Assembly (NCBI GenBank): GCA_002104985.1
Contig: MCGO01000119.1
Location: 1 to 64,000 of the forward strand
Source of the DNA: Rhizoclosmatium globosum
Lineage: Eukaryota > Chytridiomycota > Chytridiomycetes > Chytridiales > Chytriomycetaceae
Direction: 5' to 3'
DNA length: 64,000 nucleotides
The position numbers were made by a program, and so were the translations under genes. Of this stretch, positions 53,294 through 64,000 are shown one piece after another. The notes under the pieces are model-generated. The model did not search any database. It was not told the origin of the DNA and worked only from the letters and a program-made list of their open reading frames with translations. Each line of letters opens with the position of its first letter. Within the stretch, counting starts at the first letter, position 1.

Positions 53294-55259
53294 TCATTCC
53301 TCATGAACATGAAGTGCAGGCACCAGCTTTTCATTCGCCGGAAAGAATCCATTCAAACATTCCGAAATAACCAACCGTTCCGTTTTTTGGTACAGTCCGT
53401 CGTACTTTGCATCCAACGCCTGTCCGAAGTTCTTGACACTACCGTCCGAATGCAACTTTGTCCAAGGAGACTGACACTCCTTCCCAACACAATCCTTCAA
53501 CACAACCAACAACGCATCCAACCGATTAATCAACGAAACAGGTGAGCTTTTGTACACATTAACCAACTGCTGTGGATCCTTCTTCAAGTCATACAATTCA
53601 TGGTGGTCCGTGCACCAGACAGTATACAAGTACGAATACTTGTCAGAAACAAGGCGAACAGAACGGTAAATGTTTTCATTCCCGTTTTCAATGGGGAATA
53701 GCTCGGATTCATTTGGACGCCAGAACTCAACTGCAAAGGATTCACGGTTTGGTTGTGGCGCGTCTTGTGCGAAAATGGGGATGGGGGAGCCGTCGAATGC
53801 GTATGCTTTGTTTTGTGCACCAGCGAGTTTCAAGAATGTCGGTGCGATATCAGTGTGTGTAGTAGATTCCTTACGCACTGCTCCCTTGGCGACTCCAGGT
53901 CCTCTAAAATATGTACATTAATATCAGTAAATCATTCAGAAAGATACACACCTAACGATAAAAGGAACATTAATATCATCTTCATACGGAGTCGTCTTTC
54001 CAGCATTCAATCGATGCAACCCAAGATGGAACCCATTATCCGAAGAATAAAAGATGTACGTGTTATCACCCTGTCCAGCAGCCTCAACAGCATTCACAAC
54101 CGAATCCAATAACTCATCAACAGACTGTAAAGCCCGCAAGCGTTGACGATGCCAGTGATCCAAAGTCTCAACTTGCTCGTCATTCAAAAGCGGCAATTCG
54201 GAAATGTAACGTGGTTTTCCAGAGACATCTGCGGTGTTAAAGTTGTCGCGACGAGGAATCTTGGCGTTGGGAAACAATTCGGCGTGACGCGATGCAGGAA
54301 CTGCTTCTGTGAACTTGATCTGTGGGGTGTACGGTTTCTCCCCTGGAATCTGTTCAACTTTGGATTGGGAGTTGAAGAGAACTTCTGTGTGAGGAGCTGT
54401 GGGTGCAAGGTACAAGAAGAATGGCTTTTCGTCGACAGTTTTGAGAGCTCCAGATAGAACTTCGAGAGCTAAATCCGGATTTGAGATGAGTCATTTCCAA
54501 GGGCTTATCAATGTGTCGACAAACCTTTCTCACGCACAACGTCAACCTGGAAAGTTCCCTCATAATCTGAAATAACTCCATTCTTTGCAAAGACAGGATG
54601 GAAGTTGTCGTAAATGTATGGATGAACAAGTGCATCAAATTCAGTCCACCCCTTTGGAATCTGCTCCTTGTTGTGGACACCATAACCATTCAAAAGCTTC
54701 CCAATGTAGTACGTCGAGTAGCCCGCCGATTGAAGCCATGTAGCCAAGTATTCGTTATCCATTCCTTCGCGGAGGAATTTGTCATAACCGCCTTTTATAT
54801 CGATTTAGAAATCAGGAAAATATGACTGAAATACAAACCAAAAGGTCCAAACACATCCGTGAACCCAGTATTATGTGCAAACTGACCCTTCAACACACTC
54901 ACACGAGAAGGACAACAAATAGCGCTGGTCACAAAATGATTCTCAAAGACAGTTCCCTTCTCAATCAGATGTTTCTTGACAAATGGCATATACTCCAACG
55001 ACCCCAAATGTTTATCCTGATCGTCAGTCAAGAGGAAGATGATGTTGGGACGTTTTGGAGTGTCCTTGGTTTCAGTTTCCGTGCGAGAGTCAGGGAACTT
55101 GATGTCAAGCTGAATATGCGTGTTTGATTGACTTGTGGCATTTCGGCCAGAAGAAGATGAACCTTGCACGGTTGGTGGCAGAATAGGTTCAGAGAAACAG
55201 CTGCCGGCTTGGACTGAGTATGATGTTGCTAAAGCAACGAGAAGGAGAGGAAGATTCAT
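53294..55259 (-). CDS. Secreted arylsulfatase-type sulfatase
   Basis: Signal peptide MNLPLLLVALATSYSVQA. The metal-binding start of the sulfatase fold is RPNIIFLLTDDQD, and the active-site signature is AICCPSRVSVLKGQ, where the first Cys of CxPxR is converted to formylglycine. Further family features are APTAPHTEV and FYSSDNGFHLGLHR (metal-binding Asp-Asn), then TTPYEDDINVPFIVRGPGV. Four exons on the minus strand. Family members hydrolyse sulfate esters; this layout resembles fungal arylsulfatases and animal glucosamine-6-sulfatase/Sulf enzymes. It likely works outside the cell on sulfated aromatic compounds or polysaccharides. Reading frame is continuous across the exons. About 570 residues, the normal size. 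Confidence 0.82.
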
Positions 55260-55541
55260 GGATGATTTTTTCGTTGCTTGTTACGGACTGGTTTCGCTTA
55301 TAACAACGAAATTGCGTCACCGCACGTTGTGGAAGAATGATAGCATAATCATAGGAGTCAGTAATCCCTAATTCGACGAGCACAATCTAGGCTATACTGA
55401 TATTTATCAGTGAATTTCAGAGTATTAATAATTGTAGAATCATTTTTTGGTTTTTTGCCAAGGCAATTTACTCAACCAGCCAGCCCCATTTGAGGCTGGA
55501 CGAGGCTGACACCACCAATAATCCTTGCTCTGTTTCATCTG

Positions 55542-56495
55542 ATGGCATCAACTACCATTGCTGAAATCAGTGGTATCATGACCGCTGCCACAACACTACC
55601 AACATATACATCAGTGCAGCAGCAATGGCCGCTTGAAGTCTATTTCCGTCGCTCAATCCTTGATCGAGAAACCATCTGTCTTATTCCAACAGATTCAGAC
55701 GACGTCCTCCCCATCGCCCAGATAACACCCCTCAAAATCACACCTGGGATCCCAATGCACGTCGGTGCGAGCCCAGGATCAATACTGACCGACCTTCGAT
55801 TTCCAAGCGACGACCCATTTGTAACAGAACTCGCTCCATCCATTCCACAAGACCACATTCCACGAAGGGGACTCTTCGAACTCACCCGACCCGTCCGATC
55901 GAAGTGTCTCGAGTATATGGGCGGTACAGGATACTTCAACTTCAACAAACGCAAATATTCCATCGAATTCGGGACAACCGAAGCTCAATGTGACTTTGAA
56001 ATGGGAGCGATACAGTTTCGATGGGTCCCTCTCACGGAACCTTCATCGTCAGCGTACAGCTTTCCCAATTTGAATCCGAGGAAAGCGAATTCTCTGCCGC
56101 TGGCTCCGCTTCCGTTTCAGACTATGCCGGCGTTACGGACTTCGACTCTTCAGAATGTACCGGCATCGAAAAGCCAGTCGCATGTTGCACAGTATCGCCT
56201 ACAATACTTGGCGCCGAATTCATCGGCTTGGATAACTCTGGGTACCGCAACTGGGACACGATCTGTATATTATTCGCCATTGATTGCTCCCATGACGTTT
56301 GCTCATGTTGGATTTGATTTGGCAGTGGTGGAATACCTGCAATTGGATACGATCCATTTCCGTATGTTTATTGGAACGCTCTGGAGCTTGTTCGTTGCAG
56401 ATGTTTTGAATTCGGAAGGGCGGATTTCAGAAATTGCTGTTGTAAATGGATGGAAAAGAGGCCGTAGCTTGTCGCTACCGCGCCAAACAAAATAA
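55542..56495 (+). CDS. Hypothetical protein of 317 residues
   Basis: A single uninterrupted exon. Residues 30-65 (WPLEVYFRRSILDRETICLI...DVLPIAQITP), 110-155 (FELTRPVRSKCLEYMGGTGY, KYSIEFGTTEAQCDFEMGAI) and 215-290 (YRLQYLAPNSSAWITLG, HVGFDLAVVEYLQLDTIHFR) are well ordered and look like beta-rich folded segments. A Pro/Ser-rich linker separates the halves. No signal peptide, membrane helix or known motif was seen. The gene is divergent from the sulfatase, 282 bp apart. I do not recognise the family. Confidence 0.55.
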   Translation: MASTTIAEISGIMTAATTLPTYTSVQQQWPLEVYFRRSILDRETICLIPTDSDDVLPIAQITPLKITPGIPMHVGASPGSILTDLRFPSDDPFVTELAPSIPQDHIPRRGLFELTRPVRSKCLEYMGGTGYFNFNKRKYSIEFGTTEAQCDFEMGAIQFRWVPLTEPSSSAYSFPNLNPRKANSLPLAPLPFQTMPALRTSTLQNVPASKSQSHVAQYRLQYLAPNSSAWITLGTATGTRSVYYSPLIAPMTFAHVGFDLAVVEYLQLDTIHFRMFIGTLWSLFVADVLNSEGRISEIAVVNGWKRGRSLSLPRQTK

Positions 56496-56584
56496 CGTAA
56501 TGTTGATGCTTATATATTGTTCCCAAATAGATTTATATTGTATTTTACGGATTTTATAAGTAATGTATTCAAATTACTTAACCA

Positions 56585-57698
56585 TTATGAAGACGAAACC
56601 AACGGCCGTCTCTCCTCATCCGTCCCATTCCTCGCCACGAAACAACAACACAGATATCTCCACACGCCCGAGATCCACTCCAAAACCCCAACCGCCTTCT
56701 TCTTCTTATCCACCTTCACAATCCGATCCAACCTCAACCGACACTCTTCATCCACACAGATCCAAAGACACGACAAAACAGAACTCGTAACAGCCATAGA
56801 ACTCCCCGCCGTGATCATGAACAGAATAATCTGTTGATACCGCACAGCGTCATCAATCTTTGCGCCTCCAAGAATCTGTCCAGTCATCATTCCAGGGATA
56901 GAAATCAAACCCATGACGCTCATTTGCGTGATGGTTGGGAGGAGGGCTGTTTTGATAGCATCCCTTGCGATAGGGTGAACAGCTTCCCATCGTGATGCTC
57001 CGAATGAAAGATACATTTCGATACGGTCTTTGTGGGATTCGAGTTGAGTAAGAGTGGAGTTGAGGCCGAGGGCGACGGCTGAGAGTGCGTTTCCGAGTAG
57101 CATTCCGAGAATGGGGATGTAATTACGGGCTTCGTACCACGGCGCTGCTTGGATTGCGAATGCATTACCTTGTTATTTTTTATTTGAGTTTACGTCTAAG
57201 TTATGGATGTGGTTCTGACTCACCAAGGAAGGATGCCAAGAACACACTTGTCACAATACAGATCCAGACGGTTGGAAACATGTAAAAGTATCTTGACTTA
57301 GTCTTGTTAAAACAGATTTCCACGGCTGAAATGGTCGTCATAGCGACTGCGCATTGGAGAGGTTAGATAATGGATGACAGTGGACTACACTTTGTAACCT
57401 ACTTGACAGCCCAATGACAAGCAGTATCGACTCATTCTCAAAAGCTTGATTAAACTAGTTAGCAATAGATACAGTTACATGAAAAGGACGCACCAGGCTT
57501 TAAAACTAGACCAAGGACATAGAGCTGAATCACACATCGAATTGCTGCGACAAAGAGCGGGACAGAGAGCCCCAATCCAAGCGCTGAACTGATTCCAGCA
57601 TTCACAAGAATAAGCAGAAATCCAAGGGCAACGTTGCTGTTGCTCAGGTGGTGAGAATCGGCGGGAGGGGGAAGAGTTGGACAGGTTGTGTTGTTCAT
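56585..57698 (-). CDS. UPF0014 (FetB/ALS3-like) membrane protein
   Basis: Four exons in one frame, about 300 residues. Start MNNTTCPTLPPPADSHHLSN, then membrane helices ALGFLLILVNAGISSALGLG and FVAAIRCVIQLYVLGLVL, AMTTISAVEICF, TVWICIVTSVFLASFLG, and the UPF0014 signature PILGMLLGNALSAVALGLN with SIPGMMTGQILGGA...AVRYQ. In bacteria the family (FetB) is the membrane part of an ABC-type iron exporter; in plants the ALS3/STAR2 relatives pair with an ABC ATPase and act in aluminium tolerance. No ATPase gene is visible nearby, so the fungal partner, if any, is elsewhere. Ends in a Lys-rich cytosolic tail. Confidence 0.8.
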
Positions 57699-57716
57699 TA
57701 GAACTTATTTATTTGT

Positions 57717-58501
57717 CTATTCCGCAGGTAAATATGGCATAATACTCTGCCAATATTCATTTTCGTCCTGAATGACAGTTTCCAGCATTGGTAAGTAGAG
57801 CGCCGTCTTGGAGATGTCGGGTCGAGTCCCAAAACGGTTCGCCGATATGTCAAGTACAGCCAATTGAACACATCCAGAAAGCGGAGGAATGTCAGTAAAT
57901 TGATTAAATCCCAGAAGAATCTCTTTCAACTTGATAAGAAGTGTCACAGTGGCAGGAATAGCATCCACCAAACAATTATGGTTGAGATTCAATATACGAA
58001 GTTCTTTCAGCTGACCAACTTCATCTGGCAGTGACCCAGTCAGATAGTTGACGGACAGATCAAGAACTTCCAAATTCGCGAGATTAAAGAGTGGTTTTGG
58101 GATTACGCCATCCAAGTTATTCTTAGCCAGTACAAGATGTGTCAACGAGGTTGCCAGGAATATACAAGAAGGAATGGCTCTGTCAAACAGCCTCCTGTCT
58201 TCTTTCCAAATCAACCGAGTCTCCCTTGCAAACTTGATTCGAGCGTAGGCGCTTTGCCAGCGCAGTGGCCAATGAATCCAGTAGTAATTCAGGTTTCGTA
58301 TACACTTGAAGTCCTTGTTGGTTGATGCGATCCACTGTGTCGTGAAGAAGGTTGCAAAGCGGGGATCGGTTAGCAGCCTGTGAAAGTGCTGTTGAGATGA
58401 AGGATGCCCATGAGTGATGTTGGATGGATCCATGCAAAGATGAGAATGATAAGCTCGAATGGAAGGTTGTGAAGGCGAATGGTTTGGTTTCGGGTTCGCA
58501 T
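57717..58501 (-). CDS. F-box/leucine-rich-repeat protein, copy 1 (frame break in the F-box)
   Basis: Starting at the ATG at 58501, the first 35 codons read IRLHNLPFELIILIFAWIHP, a good F-box start (LP.E....IF..). After LHLNSTF a one-base shift near 58384 leads into HRLLTDPRFATFFTTQWI, the F-box end, and the rest stays in frame. The LRR part shows LTHLVLAKNNLDGVIPKPLF, LEVLDLSVNYLTGSLPDEVG and LRILNLNHNCL repeats of the plant-specific type (LxxLxLxxNxLxGxIP). F-box/LRR proteins usually select substrates for SCF ubiquitin ligases. The start codon lies 9 bp after the stop of the neighbouring paralogue on the same strand. Repeat number is small (about five). Confidence 0.6.
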
Positions 58502-58510
58502 TTTCTGGAT

Positions 58511-59458
58511 CTACTTTATTTTGGAACGATTGAATCCATTCTCTCTCAGCAGCCGCCAGAGCAAGCTTTTATGTATGACAGACGCAGGTATTTCCCTCCC
58601 TTTGAACCGATTGTTCTTGAGGTACAATAGAACCAACGAATTTAGACACGCGATATCTTGTGGTAAACCCCCGCTCAACCGATTATCGTTAAGATATAAC
58701 TCAACAAGGTACGTGCATCGCGTTATTTCGTTTGGGATTTCGCCAGTCAGTAAATTCGAATTCAGGCGGAGAACCATGATCCGGCGCAGGTTTCCAATAG
58801 AAGATGGAATAGGTCCACTCAATTGATTCTTTGCGAGAGAGCAAAGTAACAGTGATTTGAGGGATCCGAGTTCTGGAGGGATAGGACCAGTCAAGTTATT
58901 GGCATCAAGACGCAGCCTTCGAAGCAGCTTCCAGTTTTCTACCGAAGATGGAATGTGACCCGAGAAACCATTTTCGTTGAGCAAGAGTTCGTTGAGGGAG
59001 GAAAGGTGGGTGAATGGCTCGATTGAACCCGTGAGGTTATTTGAAGCGAGCGACAGGGTTCTGAGGGATCCCGGAAGACAACTGAGTCGAACTGATCCGG
59101 CGAATGCGTTTGCGGCAAGGCGGAGTTCGGCGAGCCGTGTGAAAAGTGACAGCGATTCGGGGATCACAAGAGCGCCGGTGACTGTCGGCGGCTTTGCGTA
59201 GGCCAGGCGAGTCGACAACTTTGACGATGCGGCGAGAATGCGCTTGAAGGGCTCGGGTACGCCAAAGTAGAAGATTAATGGGAGGAACTGGGCCTGGGTG
59301 CTGCTCCTTGATGTACTGAAGGAGAACCATTGCGTGATAAAGTACTCGGTTACAAGAAGGTTGTTGAATGATTTGCTCAGCCTGCGTAGCTTGAATACTT
59401 CAGGAAGGTCAATGTGGCAGAGAATGCGTGTTGCCAGCTCAACTGGAAGTGAATCCAT
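58511..59458 (-). CDS. F-box/leucine-rich-repeat protein, copy 2
   Basis: Intact single exon of 315 residues. F-box: MDSLPVELATRILCHIDLPE, FKLRRLSKSFNNLLVTEYFI. About eight LRR follow with the consensus LxxLxLxxNxLTGxIPxxLG, for example LRRLRLDANNLTGPIPPELG and IMVLRLNSNLLTGEIPNEIT. The repeats are of the plant-specific class common in plant receptor kinases and rare in most fungi. The likely role is substrate recognition in an SCF ubiquitin ligase. No membrane helix or signal peptide. Confidence 0.75.
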   Translation of the reverse strand: MDSLPVELATRILCHIDLPEVFKLRRLSKSFNNLLVTEYFITQWFSFSTSRSSTQAQFLPLIFYFGVPEPFKRILAASSKLSTRLAYAKPPTVTGALVIPESLSLFTRLAELRLAANAFAGSVRLSCLPGSLRTLSLASNNLTGSIEPFTHLSSLNELLLNENGFSGHIPSSVENWKLLRRLRLDANNLTGPIPPELGSLKSLLLCSLAKNQLSGPIPSSIGNLRRIMVLRLNSNLLTGEIPNEITRCTYLVELYLNDNRLSGGLPQDIACLNSLVLLYLKNNRFKGREIPASVIHKSLLWRLLRENGFNRSKIK

Positions 59459-59716
59459 TTAAATCAAATAAATCATCAGAGTTATGAAAATGTAAGAACA
59501 TCGAATTACAGTTGCAGTTACCGTACAACTGGATTTATGAGACGGATATATATAGCTCGAACTGTACAGTCAGTGTCGATGCCGAGGCCACGACATGGAT
59601 TGAGATTATATTGGAAACCTTAAATAAATAACCTTTTGATACATCTTGTTCTTGTAAAAGGATTCTTTGGTCAGCTGGTGAGTAAGCAATAAAAATCCAT
59701 CCAAAGAGATCGAAGG

Positions 59717-61738
59717 ATGCCTCGACGACCCATACCATGCAACAAGTGCCGAGCTACCCGGCGCAAATGCAACTTAAAACGACCATCTTGTCAACGCTGT
59801 GTCGATATTGGACTTGGGGACGAATGCCACTATGAATCTGAGGATCCTGACAGCTCTCAACAACCTGAACCTAATCCTCAGCTTCCAACACTCTATTTAA
59901 GACAATCGTCATCGATCTTAGACCAGTGTTTAAATGCCATGGACGAAAGCTTAATGAGCTTGGTTGATGAAGAGATTGGTCCGCCTGCCCGATTTAAGAT
60001 CCAACCTCTGTCAACAACAACCCCGGTTTTAAGCCACATTCTCAGTGCAATGGACAGTCCGTTTTATGTCGACGATGATCCGGAACCATGTTCTATTTTG
60101 GACGCTGATCTTTATGGGAACTCTGGCGACTGGTTGCTTGTTGGGAATTTCTTGACAACCGATGAACGCAGCAGGCAGATACTCGTATGTATTGATGGAA
60201 AAGCTTTTCTGAGCGGGTTCTTTTCTGAGCCCGCACCTCTCCGGTCAGTATGAGCTATTTAACTCAGTTTTACAAAATCACCAACACCTGAAACATTTAG
60301 TCTCGTACTGTGTACAATAGCAGCTCATTATGCGAGACCACCTTTATCTGACGACACAGTGTTATCGTACTATCGTCGAGCACGAAAGGCCGTCATGCGA
60401 GTTGCAGACAAACCGTCACTCCGAACTTGTCAGGCATTATTCTATATCTATTACTTTACAATGTGGAAAGGCCAGCCCGTTTTGGGGCGGCCTTTTCTTC
60501 GACTCGGAATGGAAATGATTCTCTCGCTTCAGCTTGATGTGGATCCAGATGATTCTCCGTGGTTGAATGTTCTTCAGCTTAGTGACGCGGAGAAGGAGGA
60601 ACGTCGACGAATTGTTTACAGCTATTTCTATGCGTACAAGACTGAGCAAAGCATTGCAGGAGATACTTACGGAATCCCCATTTCAGTCGATAAATTGAAT
60701 CAATTGAGTGAGATCACAGAGCCATACCCTGCATTCACAAGTTTTTCTTTCTTTGGCTCCGTTTGTGAAGTATATCGCTTGATCTGTGATATCAAGAAAC
60801 ACCACTCGACAGCTCCAGAATCTATTGAAACAATCATGACTTCAGACACAAGTGTTGAACTTCAGCGCCAGCTAAATAATGTATATACCTCAATCGAATC
60901 AAAATATTTATTAGCCATGGAGAATCCGTGCCATGTTTCGTCATCAGACTATGACCGTTTTATTATTCAGTTGACAGCTATCCCCCCTATGGAAATACCA
61001 TACATAACCGCTATGAACTTAAACATCTGGGCATCTAAATCCCTCTTAAATCGCCCAAAATTATATCTATCAAGTCTAAAATCAAACTGCCCATGCTGCC
61101 TAAGTCCCGACGCCGTCAATACAATCATCACCGCCATAAACACATCTCTCGAATCTGCCCACGCCATCTCAAGCATCCTCGCTTTCCTTCTCGACGTGAC
61201 TGAAGGGCCTGAAAAGGACAGAATCCCATCAACACTGAAAAAGTATTTCATTCCACAGACTATGCTCGCGTACTCGTTGTTTGAAGCTGTACTTGTGTTT
61301 TGGTTCGTTGAGTGTCGGATGGAAACCATGTGGAGAGTCACTGTTACACATCCATTGGGGAGTGATGATAACGTGATGAAGCGGATCAAGCAGATGGTTG
61401 AATGTGTCGGCAGAATCCAGGCTCCCAATTCTGGAATGATGTCTCCGATATTAGTCTGCATGAAAGTGATGGTTCAAGAAATGGAGACGCGTGAGGAGGG
61501 GAAGACTCCGAGAGCAGATGGTGATTCTGGATTGGATGACGTTGTGCTGCAAATGCGTGTGATGTCTATTGACGGGAATCTATCCGAAACTGATAGCTTT
61601 GAAGCCATTGGACAAGAACCGTGGGCATTCTTGGGGCTTCTTGGCATGGAACTTGCAAATGGAGTTGGATGGCCTGGGATAAATGAGTTGACTTGGAAAG
61701 CTTTTTGGAAGTTATATGGCAAAGAACGAGTGAGTTGA
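59717..61738 (+). CDS. Zn2Cys6 fungal transcription factor, copy 1
   Basis: Exon 1 (59717 to about 60244) begins with a binuclear cluster: C-N-K-C-RATRRK-C-NLKRPS-C-QR-C-VDIGLGDE-C, the canonical C-x2-C-x6-C-x6-C-x2-C-x8-C. Exon 2 encodes the regulatory region: CTIAAHYARPPLSDDTVLSYY, ARKAVMR, ALFYIYYFTMWKGQPVLGRP, FLRLGMEMILSLQLDVDPDD, EKEERRRIVYSYF. This region corresponds to the fungal-specific TF middle domain. The next gene is a paralogue. A typical protein of this class binds CGG half-sites as a dimer. Its target pathway cannot be guessed. Reading frame is intact through the stop at 61738. The 258-bp gap before it is the divergent promoter shared with the F-box gene. Confidence 0.82.
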
Positions 61739-62049
61739 TACATAAAAAGTTGCAGTTGTTCCATTTAGATGAAAGTTCGCGATTTATGCGCCGTTCGATA
61801 GATGCCTTTGTGGCAGTATGAAATTTTCACATTCAGTGATATGATGTGGCTGTGTCAATGTCGGCAATGAATGTTCGGATCATTCATATTCGGCAAACCA
61901 GGCCGAAAGCACCGCTTTTGAATGAAGTCTATTTAGCCATATTTTGGATAGAGAAAGCAGGCAAATAGAGGATACTTCGTTTTATTGCGGGGAACAGTTT
62001 CTGATAGATCCTTTTTCAGGGTTTCGCCATTAATTAGCACCGATAATTT

Positions 62050-63927
62050 ATGTCATCAGTATCACGACCATCACAAAGGACATCCTGCAGTAGCTGTCAG
62101 AAGTCAAAGCGAGGATGCCGCCTTCTTCCGGGAACCCTCGTGTGTGGTCAATGTGAGAAACGGGGATTGGCAGAGTCTTGTGACATACTACTTTACCCCT
62201 CACACTACCCGCGAAGCTGTAACCGGTGCTCCAAACATCACAAGAAGTGCGTAAAAAACGCATTTGGGTGTGAGAGCTGTTCCGATGCCGGCCTGGAATG
62301 CTCCGTGTCCCCAATAAGTTCCGGTTCTGGTTCTGACTTTGTTCCGCGGCACGATCGAATCGACCAGATCATAACTGCTATGGAGAAACCGCTCTTGGAT
62401 GAGTATAATACCGAGGACTGGGACATTCAGGATCCCGATCTCATGCCTACTTATGAGGACTACTATCACGTTCAAGCCTTCTTCTCATCCAACACGGTTG
62501 TGATAATGACGGCTTTCAACGTGAAAGGTTTTTTAGATACATTCTTTATTCAACCTCCGCCTTTCAGGTGAATTGGTGGTTGGGTGGTGATTTAAGCTCC
62601 AAACGATGACTGATATGACATTAACAAACCCCACAGGCTTGTAGTCTGTGCCATCGCCGCTTATTACGCCGGTCCCGCCATTTCGGAAGAAACTTCTCTG
62701 TGGTTTTTCAAACGTGCTCGGAAAGCCGTGATTCTCGCTGGCGAACGACCGTCCTTCTCCTCTGCACAAGCTTACTACTGGATTTATGTGAATGCCAAAA
62801 TAATGAAAAAGACAGAACTTGGTCTGCCTTTCTTGAGAATGGCGGTGGATATGGTCAACGCTTTACAAATGGATATTGATCCTGATGATTTGGCTTTTCC
62901 TCTTGGATTCAACTTATCGGAAACAGAGAAAGAGGAACGGAGACGATTCGTTTGGGCATTGTCTCTTTAGTCGACTGTAAGTGTAAGCGTTCAAGCGGGA
63001 TGACGTTTTAATATTCTTGTAGTGGAAATGAGCTTATCTTTGAAGAGTGGTCTGCCAGAACTCTCGCTCAAACACATCAAGCCACTCAGACCGATTCCCG
63101 GACTCTTACACACATATCGAAGCTATGAACCATGTATTCAAACCAAACATTTCCTCGTGGCCGTCAAGAAGCACTATTCCAATATTCCTCACTCAATCCA
63201 AGACATCTTTCACTCAAACTCTTTCAAAACACTCCACTCAAATATCCCTTTACATAATCTCATTAATATTGAACCTCAAATGTTCCAATCGTATGACGCA
63301 GTCACAATGCGATATTTGGTGTGGATGCAATTTGACCTCTTGGCATCTATATCTATGCTTTATCGTTCCAGATTATATCTATCAGCTTTGGACGCATTCG
63401 GTCCAGCCTGGCTAGACCTGTTCACCCGCAATATGATTCAAACTGCCATTTTATCATGTCACGATTCAGCTCTGAAAATGTCATACTTGGTGAGAATTCT
63501 TCTCCAATTAGATCAAAAGGAGCGCGCCCGGATATTGACATATACTTCTTTGTGGTATCCTGTGTTTGAAGCTGCTATAGTAGCTTGGTTCCTAGTATGT
63601 CGGATGAAAGAAAGCTGGCGGCAGACCGTGAAATTGAATGTTTTAGAACTCAAAGACGCAATGGCTATTTTCCGAATATTCGTGCGCCAAACTATGAAAG
63701 AGGAGGCGGCTGGAGGACCTATTCTGACCGTAATGGAAGCAATGGCGATTGAACTTGGAGTCTCAAGTTATCAGGATACAATCGATGTAAGCGTTCAAGA
63801 ATACTCGAGTAATGAGACTGAGCCGTTAGCATATTTGGGCCTTCTTGGTTTGGATGTTGGCAACGTTCCATGGACTGGAATGCAGGGTGAACGTTGGGGA
63901 CATTTCTGGAAAGAGAACGGAATGTAA
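62050..63927 (+). CDS. Transcription factor with two tandem Zn2Cys6 clusters, copy 2 (frame break)
   Basis: Paralogue of the preceding gene: the regulatory half reads LVVCAIAAYYAGPAISEETS, RARKAVILAGERPSF, LGLPFLRMAVDMVNALQMDI and EKEERRRFVWAL. The N-terminus holds two six-Cys clusters in a row: C-SS-C-QKSKRG-C-RLLPGTLV-C-GQ-C-EKRGLAES-C at residues 13-44, and C-NR-C-SKHHKK-C-VKNAFG-C-ES-C-SDAGLE-C about 12 residues later. Exon 1 ends at 62569 and the intron runs to about 62637. A stop appears after WALSL (62968-62970). The sequence resumes after a GTAAGT intron (62980-63022) in a frame that fits only if one base is lost or gained, so this is a break at a T-run. From 63022 the frame is open to 63927. 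Confidence 0.68.
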
Positions 63928-64000
63928 AGTCAAATGTTATATTAGTAAAATAGATTGAAAAACATCTTGCAAAAGCCCCAAATGGGTTTGGCGGGCAAGT

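Noticed and set aside
1..64000. tRNA, rRNA and other structured RNA genes
   Set aside because: I looked for tRNA-like T-loop strings and rRNA blocks and found none convincing. A covariance-model search would be needed to exclude small RNAs.

Overview
The window is nuclear DNA from a fungus. Genes are split by short GT-AG introns (mostly about 50 to 115 bp, often with a CTAAC-like branch site), and the gene set includes Zn2Cys6 regulators, a sterol/diacylglycerol acyltransferase, Trf4, Atg10, a Pho80-type cyclin, GPI-type cell-surface proteins and two Met12/Met13-like reductases. Kinase-Sel1 fusions, DM9 proteins and plant-style F-box/LRR proteins fit an early-diverging, chytrid-like lineage. 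That placement is an inference; no rRNA or other taxonomic marker is present.

Layout. 0-1 kb: tail of a phosphoesterase and an unknown proline/serine-rich protein. 1.3-8.5 kb: four minus-strand copies of an unknown membrane-protein family (about six TM, three exons), with a KDZ-transposon relic and an HMG-box gene between copies two and three. 8.8-11.6 kb: a secreted GPI-type protein and an MBOAT acyltransferase. 12.0-16.6 kb: two tandem methylenetetrahydrofolate reductases. 17-19.1 kb: a badly broken PPR gene. 19.3-25.3 kb: Atg10, a cyclin, a Tse2-like protein and a pseudouridine-synthase/HemK fusion. 25.3-31.9 kb: a GPI-tailed protein with a broken partial copy, Trf4, aldehyde dehydrogenase and a Ser/Thr-rich protein. 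32.2-36.7 kb: a kinase with Sel1 repeats, two small membrane proteins and Rab GDI. 36.8-45.1 kb: three minus-strand copies of a permuted-papain amidase fused to DM9 domains, interrupted by two secreted lectin-like paralogues. 45.4-51.0 kb: a Kv channel and two tandem GH26 enzymes. 51.6-53.3 kb: poorly resolved. 53.3-59.5 kb: sulfatase, an unknown protein, a UPF0014 membrane protein and two F-box/LRR genes. 59.7-63.9 kb: two paralogous Zn2Cys6 regulators, the second with two zinc clusters.

Two themes dominate. First, local duplication: seven families occur as adjacent or near-adjacent copies (membrane family, MTHFR, C92-DM9, lectin-like proteins, GH26, F-box/LRR, Zn2Cys6), several with their flanking DNA also duplicated. 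Second, many otherwise well conserved genes carry single-base reading-frame breaks, often at homopolymers. Some of these are more likely consensus errors than real mutations, so broken genes are described with that caveat. The most novel-looking material is the C92-DM9 cluster and the six-TM family.
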